A stretch of DNA of 64,000 nt, from assembly GCA_964016885.1 (NCBI GenBank), contig OZ024742.1, positions 13,868,622-13,932,621 of the forward strand, given 5' to 3'. The position numbers were made by a program, and so were the translations under genes. The notes beneath the pieces are model-generated. The model ran no database searches. It was given only the letters and a program-made list of their open reading frames with translations, and was not told where the DNA came from. This stretch comes from Eledone cirrhosa (lineage: Eukaryota > Mollusca > Cephalopoda > Octopoda > Eledonidae). Below, piece after piece: positions 12,901 to 25,963 of the stretch (the stretch's first letter is position 1; the number at the start of each line of letters is the position of its first letter).

Positions 12901-13907
12901 AACCCTAGAAGTGACCACCTGACCTTGTCTAGCCTCCAATGTGAGACCTAACCCTAGAAGTGACCACCTGACCTAGTCTTGCCTCAATGTGAGACCATCT
13001 AACCCTAGAAGTGACCACCTGACCTAGTCTAGCCTCAATGTGAGACCATCTAACCCTAGAAGTGACCACCTTAACTAATCTAGTCTCAATGTGAGACCTA
13101 ACCCTAGAAGTAACCACCTGACCTAGTCTAGCCTCAATGTGAGACTTCTAACCCTAGAAGTGACAACCTGACCTAGTGTAAACTCAATGTGAAACCTAAC
13201 CCAAGGAGTGACCACCTGACCTAGTCTAGCCTCAATGTGAGACCTAACCCTAGAAGTGACCACCTAACCTAGTCTAGTTTCAATGTGAAACCTGACCCTA
13301 AAAGTGACCACCTGACCTAGTCTAGCCTCAATGTGAGACCATCTAACCCTAGAAGTGACCACCTTACCTAGTCTAGTCTCAATTTGAGACCTAACCCTAG
13401 AAGTGACCACCTGACCTAGTCTAGCCTCAATGTGAGACTTCTAACCCTAGAAGTGACAACCTGACCTAGTGTAAACTCAATGTGAAACCTAACCCAAGAA
13501 GTGACCACCTGACCTAGTCTAGCCTCAATGTGAGACGATCTAACCCAAGAAGTGACCACCTGACCTAGCGTAACCTCAATGAGACCTAACCCTAGAAGTG
13601 ACCATCTGACCTAGTCTAGCCTCAATGTGAGACCTAACCCTAGAAGTGACCACCTGACCTCGTCTATCCATAATGTGAGACTATCTAACCCAAAAAGTGA
13701 CCACCTGACCTAGTCTAGCCTCAATGTGAGACTTCTAACCCAAGAAGTGACCTAGTGTAACCTCAATGTGTGACCCTCTAACCCTAGAAGTGACCACCTG
13801 ACCTAGTCTAGCCTCAATCTGAGACCTAACCCTAGAAGTGACCACCTGACCTAGTCTAGCCTCAATGTGAGACCTAACCCTAGAAGTGACCACCTGACCT
13901 AGTCTAG
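12901..13907 (+). repeat. Partial module X3 (first third of X)
   Basis: Matches the start of X2 at offset 7,321, then switches to Z sequence (gtctagtttcaatgtgagagc) at about 13,877-13,907. The switch is the junction of the 3,065-bp tandem duplication: 10,843 pairs with 13,908. Confidence 0.9.
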
Positions 13908-15965
13908 TTTCAATGTGAGAGCTAACCCTAAAAGTGACCACCTGACCTAGTCTAGCCTCAATGTGAGATCTAACCCTTGAAGTGACCACCTGACCTAGTC
14001 TAGCCTCATTGTGAGACCTAATCCAAGAAGTGACCACCTGACCTAGTCTAGTCTCAATGTGAGACCTAACCCTAGAAGTGACCACCTGACCTAGTCTAGC
14101 CTCAATGTGAGACTTCTAACCCTAGAAGTGACAACCTGACCTAGTGTAAACTCAATGTGAAACCTAACCCAAGAAGTGACCACCTGACCTACTTTAGCCT
14201 CAATGTGAGACCATCTATCCCTAGAAGTGACCACCTGACCTAGTCTAGGTTCGATGTGAGACCTAACCCTAGAAGTGACCACCTGACCTAGTCTAGCCTC
14301 CAATGTGAGACCTTCTAACCCTAGAAGTGACCACCTGACCTAGTCTAGCCTCAATGTTAGACCTAACCCTAGAAGTGACCACCTGACCTAGTCTAGCCTC
14401 AATGTGAGACCATCTAACCCTAGAAGTGACCACCTTACCTAGTCTAGCCTCAATGTGAGACCATCTAACCCTAGAAGTGACCACCTTACCTAGTCTAGTC
14501 TCAATGTGAGACCTAACCCTAGAAGTGACCACCTGACCTATTCTAGCCTGAATGTGAGTCGATCTAACCCAAGAAGTCACCACCTGACCTAGTGTAACCT
14601 CAATGAGACCTTCTAACCCTAGAAGTGACCATCTGACCTAGTCTAGCCTCAATGTGAGACCTAACCCTAGAATTGACCACCTGACCTCGTCTATCCATAA
14701 TGTGAGACTATCTAACCCAAGAAGTGACCACCTGACCTAGTCTAGCCTCAATGTGAGACTTCTAACCCAAGAAGTGACCACCTGACCTAGTGTAACCTCA
14801 ATGTGAGACCCTCTAACCCTAGAAGTGACCACCTGACCTAGTCTAGCCTCAATGTGAGACCTAAACCTAGAAGTGACCACCTGACCTAATCTAGCCTCAA
14901 TGTGAGACCTAACCCTAGAAGTGACCACCTGACCTAGTCTAGCCTCAATGTGAGATCTTCTAACCCTTGAAGTGACCACCTGACCTAGTCTAGCCTCATT
15001 GTGAGACCTAACCTAATCTAACCTCAATGTGAGACCTAACCTTAGCAGTGACCACCTGACTTAGTCTAGCCTCAATGTGAGACCTAACCCTAGAAGTGAC
15101 CACCTGACCTAGTCTAGCCTCAATGTGAGACTAGCCCAAGAAGTGACAACCTGACCTAGTCTAGCCTCAATGTGAGACTAGCTAAGCCAAGAAGTAACCA
15201 CCTGATGTAGTGTAACCTCAATGTGAGACCTAACCCTAGAAGTGACCACCTGATCTAGTCTAGCCTCAATCTGAGACCTAACCCTAGAAGTGACAACCTG
15301 ACCTAGTTTAGCCTCAATGTGACACCTTCAAACCCTAGATGTGACCATCTGACCTACTTTAGCCTCAATGTGAGACCATCTAACCCTAGAAGTGACCACC
15401 TGACCTAGTCTAGGTTCGATGTGAGACCTAACCCTAGAAGTGACCACCTGACCTTGTCTAGCCTCCAATGTGAGACCTAACCCTAGAAGTGACCATCTGA
15501 CCTCGTCTATCCATAATGTGAGACTCTAACCCAAGAAGTGGCCACCTGACCTAGTCTAGCCTCAATGTGAGACTTCTAACCCAAGAAGTGACCACCTGAC
15601 CTAGTGTAACCTCAATGTGAGACCCTCTAACCCTAGAAGTGACCACCTGACCTAGTCTAGCCTCAATGTGAGACCTAACCCTAGAAGTGACCACCTGACC
15701 TAATCTAGCCTCAATGTGAGACCTAACCCTAGAAGTGACCACCTGACCTAGTCTAGCCTCAATGTGAGACTAACCCAAGAAGTAACCACCTGATGTAGTG
15801 TAACCTCAATGTGAGACCTAACCCTAGAAGTGACCACCTGACCTAGTCTAGCCTCAAATGAGACCTAACCCAAGAAGTGACCACCTGACCTAGTGTAACC
15901 TCAATCTGAGACCTAACCCTAGAAGTGACCACCTGACCTAGTTTAGCCTCAATGTGACACCTTCA
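13908..15965 (+). repeat. Partial module Z3 with the same 20-bp deletion
   Basis: Second copy of 10,843-12,900 at offset 3,065. It carries the 20-bp deletion at 15,011-15,013, in the same place as Z2. Z1, Z4, Z5 and Z6 lack it. Confidence 0.92.
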
Positions 15966-18435
15966 AACCCTAGAAGTGACCACCTGACCTTGTCTAGCCT
16001 CCAATGTGAGACCTAACCCTAGAAGTGACCACCTGACCTAGTCTTGCCTCAATGTGAGACCATCTAACCCTAGAAGTGACCACCTGACCTAGTCTAGCCT
16101 CAATGTGAGACCATCTAACCCTAGAAGTGACCACCTTAACTAATCTAGTCTCAATGTGAGACCTAACCCTAGAAGTAACCACCTGACCTAGTCTAGCCTC
16201 AATGTGAGACTTCTAACCCTAGAAGTGACAACCTGACCTAGTGTAAACTCAATGTGAAACCTAACCCAAGGAGTGACCACCTGACCTAGTCTAGCCTCAA
16301 TGTGAGACCTAACCCTAGAAGTGACCACCTAACCTAGTCTAGTTTCAATGTGAAACCTGACCCTAAAAGTGACCACCTGACCTAGTCTAGCCTCAATGTG
16401 AGACCATCTAACCCTAGAAGTGACCACCTTACCTAGTCTAGTCTCAATTTGAGACCTAACCCTAGAAGTGACCACCTGACCTAGTCTAGCCTCAATGTGA
16501 GACTTCTAACCCTAGAAGTGACAACCTGACCTAGTGTAAACTCAATGTGAAACCTAACCCAAGAAGTGACCACCTGACCTAGTCTAGCCTCAATGTGAGA
16601 CGATCTAACCCAAGAAGTGACCACCTGACCTAGCGTAACCTCAATGAGACCTAACCCTAGAAGTGACCATCTGACCTAGTCTAGCCTCAATGTGAGACCT
16701 AACCCTAGAAGTGACCACCTGACCTCGTCTATCCATAATGTGAGACTATCTAACCCAAAAAGTGACCACCTGACCTAGTCTAGCCTCAATGTGAGACTTC
16801 TAACCCAAGAAGTGACCTAGTGTAACCTCAATGTGTGACCCTCTAACCCTAGAAGTGACCACCTGACCTAGTCTAGCCTCAATCTGAGACCTAACCCTAG
16901 AAGTGACCACCTGACCTAGTCTAGCCTCAATGTGAGACCTAACCCTAGAAGTGACCACCTGACCTAGTCTAGCCTCAATGTGAGACCTAACCCTAGAAGT
17001 GACCACCTGACCTACTGTAAACTCAATGTGAGACCTATCCTAAGAAGTGACCACCTGACCTAGTCTAGCCTCAATGTGAGACCATCTAACCCAAGAAGTG
17101 ACCACCTGACCTAGTGTAACCTCAATGTGAGACCTAACACTAGCAGTGACCACCTGACCTAGTCTAGCCTCCAATGTGAGACCTAACCCTAGAAGTGACC
17201 ACCTGACCTAGTCTAGCCTCAATGTAGACCTAACCCTAGAAGTGACCACCTGACCTAGTCTAGCCTCAATGTGAGACCTAACCATAGAAGTGACCACCTG
17301 ACCTAGTCTAGCCTCAATGTGAGACCTAAGCCTAGAACTGACCACTTGACCTAGTCTAGCCTCAATGTGAGACCTAGCCCTGGAAGTGACCACCTGACCT
17401 AGTCTAGCCTCAATGTTAGACTATCTAACCCTAGAAGTGACCAGCTGACCTAGTCTAGCCTCAATGTGAGACTTCTAACCCTAGAAGTGACCACCTGACC
17501 TAGTCTAGCCTCAATGTGAGACTAACCCAAGAAGTGACAACCTGACCTAGTCTAGCCTCAATGTGAGACTAGCTAACCCAAGAAGTAACCACCTGATGTA
17601 GTGTAACCTCAATGTGAGACCTAACCCTAGAAGTGACCACCTGACCTAGTCTAGCCTCAATCTGAGACCTAACCCTATAAGTGACCACCTGACCTAGTCT
17701 AGCCTCAATGTGAGACCTAGCCCTAGAAGTGACCACCTGACCTAGTCTAGCCTCAATGTGAGACCTAACCCTAGAAGTGACCACCTGACCTACTGTAAAC
17801 TCAATGTGAGACCTATCCTAAGAAGTGACCACCTGACCTAGTCTAGCCTCAATGTGAGACCATCTAACCCAAGAAGTGACCACCTGACCTAGTGTAACCT
17901 CAATGTGAGACCTAACACTAGCAGTGACCACCTGACCTAGTCTAGCCTCCAATGTGAGACCTTCTAACCCTAGAAGTGACCACCTGACCTAGTCTAGCCT
18001 CAATGTAGACCTAACCCTAGAAGTGACCACCTGACCTAGTCTAGCCTCAATGTGAGACCTAACCATAGAAGTGACCACCTGACCTAGTCTAGCCTCAATG
18101 TGAGACCTAAGCCTAGAACTGACCACTTGACCTAGTCTAGCCTCAATGTGAGACCTAGCCCTGGAAGTGACCACCTGACCTAGTCTAGCCTCAATGTTAG
18201 ACTATCTAACCCTAGAAGTGACCAGCTGACCTAGTCTAGCCTCAATGTGAGACTTCTAACCCTAGAAGTGACCACCTGACCTAGTCTAGCCTCAATGTGA
18301 GACTAACCCAAGAAGTGACAACCTGACCTAGTCTAGCCTCAATGTGAGACTAGCTAACCCAAGAAGTAACCACCTGATGTAGTGTAACCTCAATGTGAGA
18401 CCTAACCCTAGAAGTGACCACCTGACCTAGTCTAG
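15966..18435 (+). repeat. Module X4 (about 2.47 kb)
   Basis: Full X at offset 10,386 from X2. It starts the long segment that reappears at 46,351 onward (offset 30,385). Its right end, from about 18,046, reappears as the E-tail in the 4,994-bp HOR. Confidence 0.92.
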
Positions 18436-18633
18436 CCTCAATCTGAGACCTAACCCATGAAGTGACCACCTGACCTAGTGTAACCTCAATCTGAGACCTA
18501 ACCCTAGTAGTGACCACCTGACCTAGTTTAGCCTCAATGTGACACCTTCAAACCCTAGAAGTGACCACCTGACCTACTTTAGCCTCAATGTGAGACCGTC
18601 TAACCCTAGAAGTGACCACCTGACCTAGTCTAG
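18436..18633 (+). repeat. Linker L, copy 2
   Basis: Same four variant monomers as copy 1, at offset 10,386. It precedes long-form Y3. Confidence 0.88.
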
Positions 18634-19539
18634 TCTCAATGTGAGACCTGACCTAGTCTAGCCTCAATGTGAGACTTCTAACCCTAGAAGTGACAACCTG
18701 ACCTAGTGTAAACCGAATGTGAAACCTAACCCAAGAAGTGACCACCTGACCTAGTCTAGCCTGAATATGAGACGATCTAACCCAAGTGACCACCTGACCT
18801 AGTGTAACCTCAATGAGACCTAACCCTAGAAGTGACCATCTGACCTAGTCTAGCCTCAATGAAACCTAACCCTAGAAGTGACCACCTGACCTCGTCTATC
18901 CATAATGTGAGACTATCTAACCCAAGAAGTGACCACCTGACCTAGTCTAGCCTCAATGTGAGATGATCTAACCTAAGAAGTGACCACCTGACCTAGTGTA
19001 ACCTCAATGAGACCTAACCCTAGAATTGACCACCTGACCTAGTCTAGCCTCAATGTGAGATCTAACCTTAGCAGTGACCACCTGACCTAGTCTAGCCTCA
19101 ATGTGAGACCTAACCCTAGAAGTGACCACCTGACCTAGTCTAGCTTCAATGTGAGACCTAACCCTAGAAGTGACCACCTGACTTAGTCTAGCCTCAATGT
19201 GAGACCTAACCCTAGAAGTGACCACCTGACCTAGTCTAGCCTCAATGTGAGACTATCTAACCCAAGAAGTGACCACCTGACCTAGTCTAGCCTCAATTTG
19301 AGACTAGCTAACCCAAGAAGTGACCACCTGACGTAGTGTAACCTCAATGTGAGACCTAACCCTAGAAGTGACCACCTGACCTAGTCTAGCCTCAATCTGA
19401 GACCTAACCCTAGAAGTGACTACCTGACCTAGTTTAGCCTCAATGTGACACCTTCAAGCCCTAGAAGTAACCACCTGACCTACTTTAGCCTCAATGTGAG
19501 ACCATCTAACCCTAGAAGTGACCACCTGACCTAGTCTAG
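18634..19539 (+). repeat. Module Y3 (long form)
   Basis: Matches Y2 at offset 10,386, including the 51-bp cctcgtctatccataatg monomer and gaattgacc. It reads aatgtgagatc, as do Y2 and Y10, whereas Y4, Y5, Y7 and Y11 read aatgtaagatc. Confidence 0.9.
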
Positions 19540-20969
19540 GTTCGATGTGAGACCTAACCCTAGAAGTGACCACCTGACCTAGTCTAGCCTCCAATGTGAG
19601 ACCTAACCCTAGAAGTGACCACCTGACCTAGTCTAGCCTCAATGTGAGACCTAACCCTAGAAGTGACCACCTGACCTAGTCTAGCCTTAATATGAGACCT
19701 AACCCTAGAAGTGACCACCTGACCTAGTCTAGTTTCAATGTGAGACCTAACCCTAAAAGTGACCACCTGACCTAGTCTAGCCTCAATGTGAGACCATCTA
19801 ACCCTAGAAGTGACAACCTGACCTAGTGTAATCTTAATGTGAAACCTAACCCAAGAAGTGACCACCTTACCTAGTCTAGCCTCAATGTGAGACGATCTAA
19901 CCCAAGAAGTGACCACCTGACCTAGTGTAACCTCAATGAGACCTTCTAACCCTAGAAGTGACCATCTGACCTAGTCTAGCCTCAATGTGAGACCTAACCC
20001 TAGAAGTGACCACCTGACCTCGTCTATCCATAATGTGAGACTATCTAACCCAAGAAGTGACCACCTGACCTAGTCTAGCCTCAAGTGACCACCTGACCTA
20101 GTGTCACCTCAATGTGAGACCCTCTAACCCTAGAAGAGACCACCTTACCTAGTCTAGCCTCAATGTGAGACCTAACCCTAGAAGTGACCACCTGACCTAG
20201 TCTAGCCTCAATGTGAGACCTAACCCTAGAAGTGACCACCTGACCTAGTCTAGCCTCAATGTGAGACCTAACCATAGAAGTGACCACCTGACCTAGTCTA
20301 GCCTCAATGTGAGACGATCTAACCGAAGAAGTGACCACCTGACCTAGTGTAACCTCAATGAGACCTAACCCTAGAAGTGACCACCTGACCTAGTCTAGCC
20401 TCAATGTGAGATCTAACCCTTGAAGTGACCACCTGACCTAGTCTAGCCTCATTGTGAGACCTAATCCAAGAACTGACCACCTGACCTAGTCTAACCTCAA
20501 TGTGAGACCTAACCTTAGCAGTGACCCCCTGACCTAGTCTAGCCTCAATGTGAGACCTAACCCTAGAAGTGACCACCTGGCCTAGTCTAGCTTCAATGTG
20601 AGACCTAACCCTAGAAGTGACCACTTGACTTAGTCTAGCCTCAATGTGAGACCTAACCCTAGAAGTCACCACCTGACCTAGTCTAGCCTCAATGTGAGAC
20701 TATCTAACCCAAGAAGTGACCACCTGACCTAGTCTAGCCTCAATTTGAGACTAGCTAACCCAAGAACTGACCACCTGACGTAGTGTAACCTCAATGTGAG
20801 ACCTAACCCTAGAAGTGACCACCTGACCTAGTCTAGCCTCAATCTGAGACCTAACCCAAGAAGTGAGCACCTGACCTAGTGTAACCTCAATTTGAGACCT
20901 AACCCTAGAAGTGACCACCTGACCTAGTTTAGCCTCAATGTGACACCTTCAAGCCCTAGAAGTGACCAC
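19540..20969 (+). repeat. Module V2 with 98-bp deletion
   Basis: Same markers as V1, but two adjacent monomers (48+50 bp) are missing at about 19,810, where accctagaag runs straight into tgacaacc...gtaatctt. V2 and V3 share the loss. V1, V4, V5, V6 and V7 retain the 98 bp. The right part (caatttgagactagc, ttcaagccctag) resembles the end of Y. Confidence 0.9.
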
Positions 20970-23036
20970 CTGACCTAGTCTAGCCTCCAATGTGAGACCT
21001 TCTAACCCTAGAAGTGACCACCTGACCTAGTCTAGCCTCAATGTGAGACCTAACCCTAGAAGTGACCACCTGACCTAGTCTAGCCTTAATATGAGACCTA
21101 ACCCTAGAAGTGACCACCTGACCTAGTCTAGTTTCAATGTGAGACCTAACCCTAAAAGTGACCACCTGACCTAGTCTAGCCTCAATGTGAGACCATCTAA
21201 CCCTAGAATTGACCACCTTACCTAGTCTAGTCTCAATGTGAGACCTAACCCTAGAAGTAACCACCTGACCTACTCTAGCCTCAATGTGAGACTTCTAACC
21301 CTAGAAGTGACAACCTGACCTAGTGTAATCTTAATGTGAAACCTAACCCAAGAAGTGACCACCTTACCTAGTCTAGCCTCAATGTGAGACGATCTAACCC
21401 AAGAAGTGACCACCTGACCTAGTGTAACCTCAATGAGACCTAACCATAGAAGTGACCATCTGACCTAGTCTAGCCTCAATGTGAGACCTAACCCTAGAAG
21501 TGACCACCTGACCTCGTCTATCCATAATGTGAGACTATCTAACCCAAGAAGTGACCACCTGACCTAGTCTAGCCTCAATGTGAGACTTCTAACCTAAGAA
21601 GTGACCACCTGACCTAGTGTAACCTCAATGTGAGACCCTCTAACCCTAGAAGAGACCACCTTACCTAGTCTAGCCTCAATGTGAGACCTAACCCTAGAAG
21701 TGACCACCTGACCTAGTCTAGCCTCAATGTGAGACCTAACCCTAGAAGTGACCACCTGACCTAGTCTAGCCTCAATGTGAGACCTAACCATAGAAGTGAC
21801 CACCTGACCTAGTCTAGCTTCAATGTGAGACGATCTAACCGAAGAAGTGACCACCTGACCTAGTGTAACCTCAATGAGACCTAACCCTAGAAGTGACCAC
21901 CTGACCTAGTCTAGCCTCAATGTGAGATCTAACCCTTGAAGTGACCACCTGACCTAGTCTAGCCTCATTGTGAGACCTAATCCAAGAAGTGACCACCTGA
22001 CCTAGTCTAACCTCAATGTGAGACCTAACCTTAGCAGTGACCCCCTGACCTAGTCTAGCCTCAATGTGAGACCTAACCCTAGAAGTGACCACCTGGCCTA
22101 GTCTAGCTTCAATGTGAGACCTAACCCTAGAAGTGACCACTTGACTTAGTCTAGCCTCAATGTGAGACCAACCCTAGAAGTCACCACCTGACCTAGTCTA
22201 GCCTCAATGTGAGACTATCTAACCCAAGAAGTGACCACCTGACCTAGTCTAGCCTCAATTTGAGACTAGCTAACCCAAGAAGTGACCACCTGACGTAGTG
22301 TAACCTCAATGTGAGACCTAACCCTAGAAGTGACCACCTGACCTAGTCTAGCCTCAATCTGAGACCTAACCCAAGAAGTGAGCACCTGACCTAGTGTAAC
22401 CACAATTTGAGACCTAACCCTAGAAGTGACCACCTGACCTAGTTTAGCCTCAATGTGACACCTTCAAGCCCTAGAAGTGACCACCTGACCTAGTCTAGCC
22501 TCCAATGTGAGACCTAACCCTAGAAGTGACCACCTGACCTAGTCTAGCCTCAATGTGAGACCTAACCCTAGAAGTGACCACCTGACCTAGTCTAGCCTTA
22601 ATATGAGACCTAACCCTAGAAGTGACCACCTGACCTAGTCTAGCTTCAATGTGAGACCTAACCCTAGAAGTGACCACTTGACTTAGTCTAGCCTCAATGT
22701 GAGACCTAAGCCTAGAAGTCACCACCTGACCTAGTCTAGCCTCAATGTGAGACTATCTAACCCAAGAAGTGACCACCTGACCTAGTCTAGCCTTAATGTG
22801 AGACCATCTAACCCTAGAAGTGACCACCTTACCTAGTCTAGTCTCAATGTGAGACCTAACCCTAGAAGTGACCACCTGACCTAGTCTAGCCTCAATGTGA
22901 GACTTCTAACCCTAGAAGTGACAACCTGACCTAGTGTAAACTCAATGTGAAACCTAACCCAAGAAGTGACCACCTGACCTAGTCTAGCCTCAATGTGAGA
23001 CGATCTAACCCAAGAAGTGACCACCTGACCTAGTCT
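20970..23036 (+). repeat. Module W1 (about 2.07 kb)
   Basis: Contains gagaccttctaaccc, gccttaatatg, gaattgaccacctt, gtaatctt, cctaagaagtgacc, gaagagacc, aaccgaagaag, gtgacccc, gaccaaccctagaagtcacc and accacaatttgag. It is largely a second, diverged version of V: gccttaatatg to gtgacccc occurs in the same order in both. W therefore probably arose by an older duplication of V. Confidence 0.85.
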
Positions 23037-23429
23037 AGCCTCAATGTGAGACCTAACCATAGAAGTGACCACCTGACCTAGTCTAGCCTCAATGTGAGAC
23101 CTAAGCCTAGAACTGACCACTTGACCTAGTCTAGCCTCAATGTGAGACCTAGCCCTGGAAGTGACCACCTGACCTAGTCTAGCCTCAATGTTAGACTATC
23201 TAACCCTAGAAGTGACCAGCTGACCTAGTCTAGCCTCAATGTGAGACTTCTAACCCTAGAAGTGACCACCTGACCTAGTCTAGCCTCAATGTGAGACTAA
23301 CCCAAGAAGTGACAACCTGACCTAGTCTAGCCTCAATGTGAGACTAGCTAACCCAAGAAGTAACCACCTGATGTAGTGTAACCTCAATGTGAGACCTAAC
23401 CCTAGAAGTGACCACCTGACCTAGTCTAG
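23037..23429 (+). repeat. E-tail (right end of X) after W1
   Basis: Matches 18,043-18,435 at offset 4,994, with aaccatagaag, aagcctagaactgacc, agccctggaag and gaccagctgacc. It marks the start of the second 4,994-bp HOR copy. Confidence 0.88.
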
Positions 23430-24533
23430 CCTCAATCTGAGACCTAACCCATGAAGTGACCACCTGACCTAGTGTAACCTCAATCTGAGACCTAACCCTA
23501 GTAGTGACCACCTGACCTAGTTTAGCCTCAATGTGACACCTTCAAACCCTAGAAGTGACCACCTGACCTACTTTAGCCTCAATGTGAGACCGTCTAACCC
23601 TAGAAGTGACCACCTGACCTAGTCTAGTCTCAATGTGAGACCTGACCTAGTCTAGCCTCAATGTGAGACTTCTAACCCTAGAAGTGACAACCTGACCTAG
23701 TGTAAACCGAATGTGAAACCTAACCCAAGAAGTGACCACCTGACCTAGTCTAGCCTGAATATGAGACGATCTAACCCAAGTGACCACCTGACCTAGTGTA
23801 ACCTCAATGAGACCTAACCCTAGAAGTGACCATCTGACCTAGTCTAGCCTCAATGAAACCTAACCCTAGAAGTGACCACCTGACCTCGTCTATCCATAAT
23901 GTGAGACTATCTAACCCAAGAAGTGACCACCTGACCTAGTCTAGCCTCAATGTGAGATGATCTAACCTAAGAAGTGACCACCTGACCTAGTGTAACCTCA
24001 ATGAGACCTAACCCTAGAATTGACCACCTGACCTAGTCTAGCCTCAATGTAAGATCTAACCTTAGCAGTGACCACCTGACCTAGTCTAGCCTCAATGTGA
24101 GACCTAACCCTAGAAGTGACCACCTGACCTAGTCTAGCTTCAATGTGAGACCTAACCCTAGAAGTGACCACCTGACTTAGTCTAGCCTCAATGTGAGACC
24201 TAACCCTAGAAGTGACCACCTGACCTAGTCTAGCCTCAATGTGAGACTATCTAACCCAAGAAGTGACCACCTGACCTAGTCTAGCCTCAATTTGAGACTA
24301 GCTAACCCAAGAAGTGACCACCTGACGTAGTGTAACCTCAATGTGAGACCTAACCCTAGAAGTGACCACCTGACCTAGTCTAGCCTCAATCTGAGACCTA
24401 ACCCTAGAAGTGACTACCTGACCTAGTTTAGCCTCAATGTGACACCTTCAAGCCCTAGAAGTAACCACCTGACCTACTTTAGCCTCAATGTGAGACCATC
24501 TAACCCTAGAAGTGACCACCTGACCTAGTCTAG
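23430..24533 (+). repeat. Linker L copy 3 and module Y4 (long form)
   Basis: Linker 23,430-23,627 and Y4 23,628-24,533, at offset 4,994 from the previous copy. Y4 has A in aatgtaagatc near 24,050, a marker shared with Y5, Y7 and Y11. Confidence 0.9.
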
Positions 24534-25963
24534 GTTCGATGTGAGACCTAACCCTAGAAGTGACCACCTGACCTAGTCTAGCCTCCAATGTGAGACCTAA
24601 CCCTAGAAGTGACCACCTGACCTAGTCTAGCCTCAATGTGAGACCTAACCCTAGAAGTGACCACCTGACCTAGTCTAGCCTTAATATGAGACCTAACCCT
24701 AGAAGTGACCACCTGACCTAGTCTAGTTTCAATGTGAGACCTAACCCTAAAAGTGACCACCTGACCTAGTCTAGCCTCAATGTGAGACCATCTAACCCTA
24801 GAAGTGACAACCTGACCTAGTGTAATCTTAATGTGAAACCTAACCCAAGAAGTGACCACCTTACCTAGTCTAGCCTCAATGTGAGACGATCTAACCCAAG
24901 AAGTGACCACCTGACCTAGTGTAACCTCAATGAGACCTTCTAACCCTAGAAGTGACCATCTGACCTAGTCTAGCCTCAATGTGAGACCTAACCCTAGAAG
25001 TGACCACCTGACCTCGTCTATCCATAATGTGAGACTATCTAACCCAAGAAGTGACCACCTGACCTAGTCTAGCCTCAAGTGACCACCTGACCTAGTGTCA
25101 CCTCAATGTGAGACCCTCTAACCCTAGAAGAGACCACCTTACCTAGTCTAGCCTCAATGTGAGACCTAACCCTAGAAGTGACCACCTGACCTAGTCTAGC
25201 CTCAATGTGAGACCTAACCCTAGAAGTGACCACCTGACCTAGTCTAGCCTCAATGTGAGACCTAACCATAGAAGTGACCACCTGACCTAGTCTAGCCTCA
25301 ATGTGAGACGATCTAACCGAAGAAGTGACCACCTGACCTAGTGTAACCTCAATGAGACCTAACCCTAGAAGTGACCACCTGACCTAGTCTAGCCTCAATG
25401 TGAGATCTAACCCTTGAAGTGACCACCTGACCTAGTCTAGCCTCATTGTGAGACCTAATCCAAGAACTGACCACCTGACCTAGTCTAACCTCAATGTGAG
25501 ACCTAACCTTAGCAGTGACCCCCTGACCTAGTCTAGCCTCAATGTGAGACCTAACCCTAGAAGTGACCACCTGGCCTAGTCTAGCTTCAATGTGAGACCT
25601 AACCCTAGAAGTGACCACTTGACTTAGTCTAGCCTCAATGTGAGACCTAACCCTAGAAGTCACCACCTGACCTAGTCTAGCCTCAATGTGAGACTATCTA
25701 ACCCAAGAAGTGACCACCTGACCTAGTCTAGCCTCAATTTGAGACTAGCTAACCCAAGAACTGACCACCTGACGTAGTGTAACCTCAATGTGAGACCTAA
25801 CCCTAGAAGTGACCACCTGACCTAGTCTAGCCTCAATCTGAGACCTAACCCAAGAAGTGAGCACCTGACCTAGTGTAACCTCAATTTGAGACCTAACCCT
25901 AGAAGTGACCACCTGACCTAGTTTAGCCTCAATGTGACACCTTCAAGCCCTAGAAGTGACCAC
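24534..25963 (+). repeat. Module V3 with 98-bp deletion
   Basis: Matches V2 at offset 4,994, including the two-monomer deletion near 24,804. Its counterpart V7 at offset 30,483 does not have the deletion. Confidence 0.9.
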
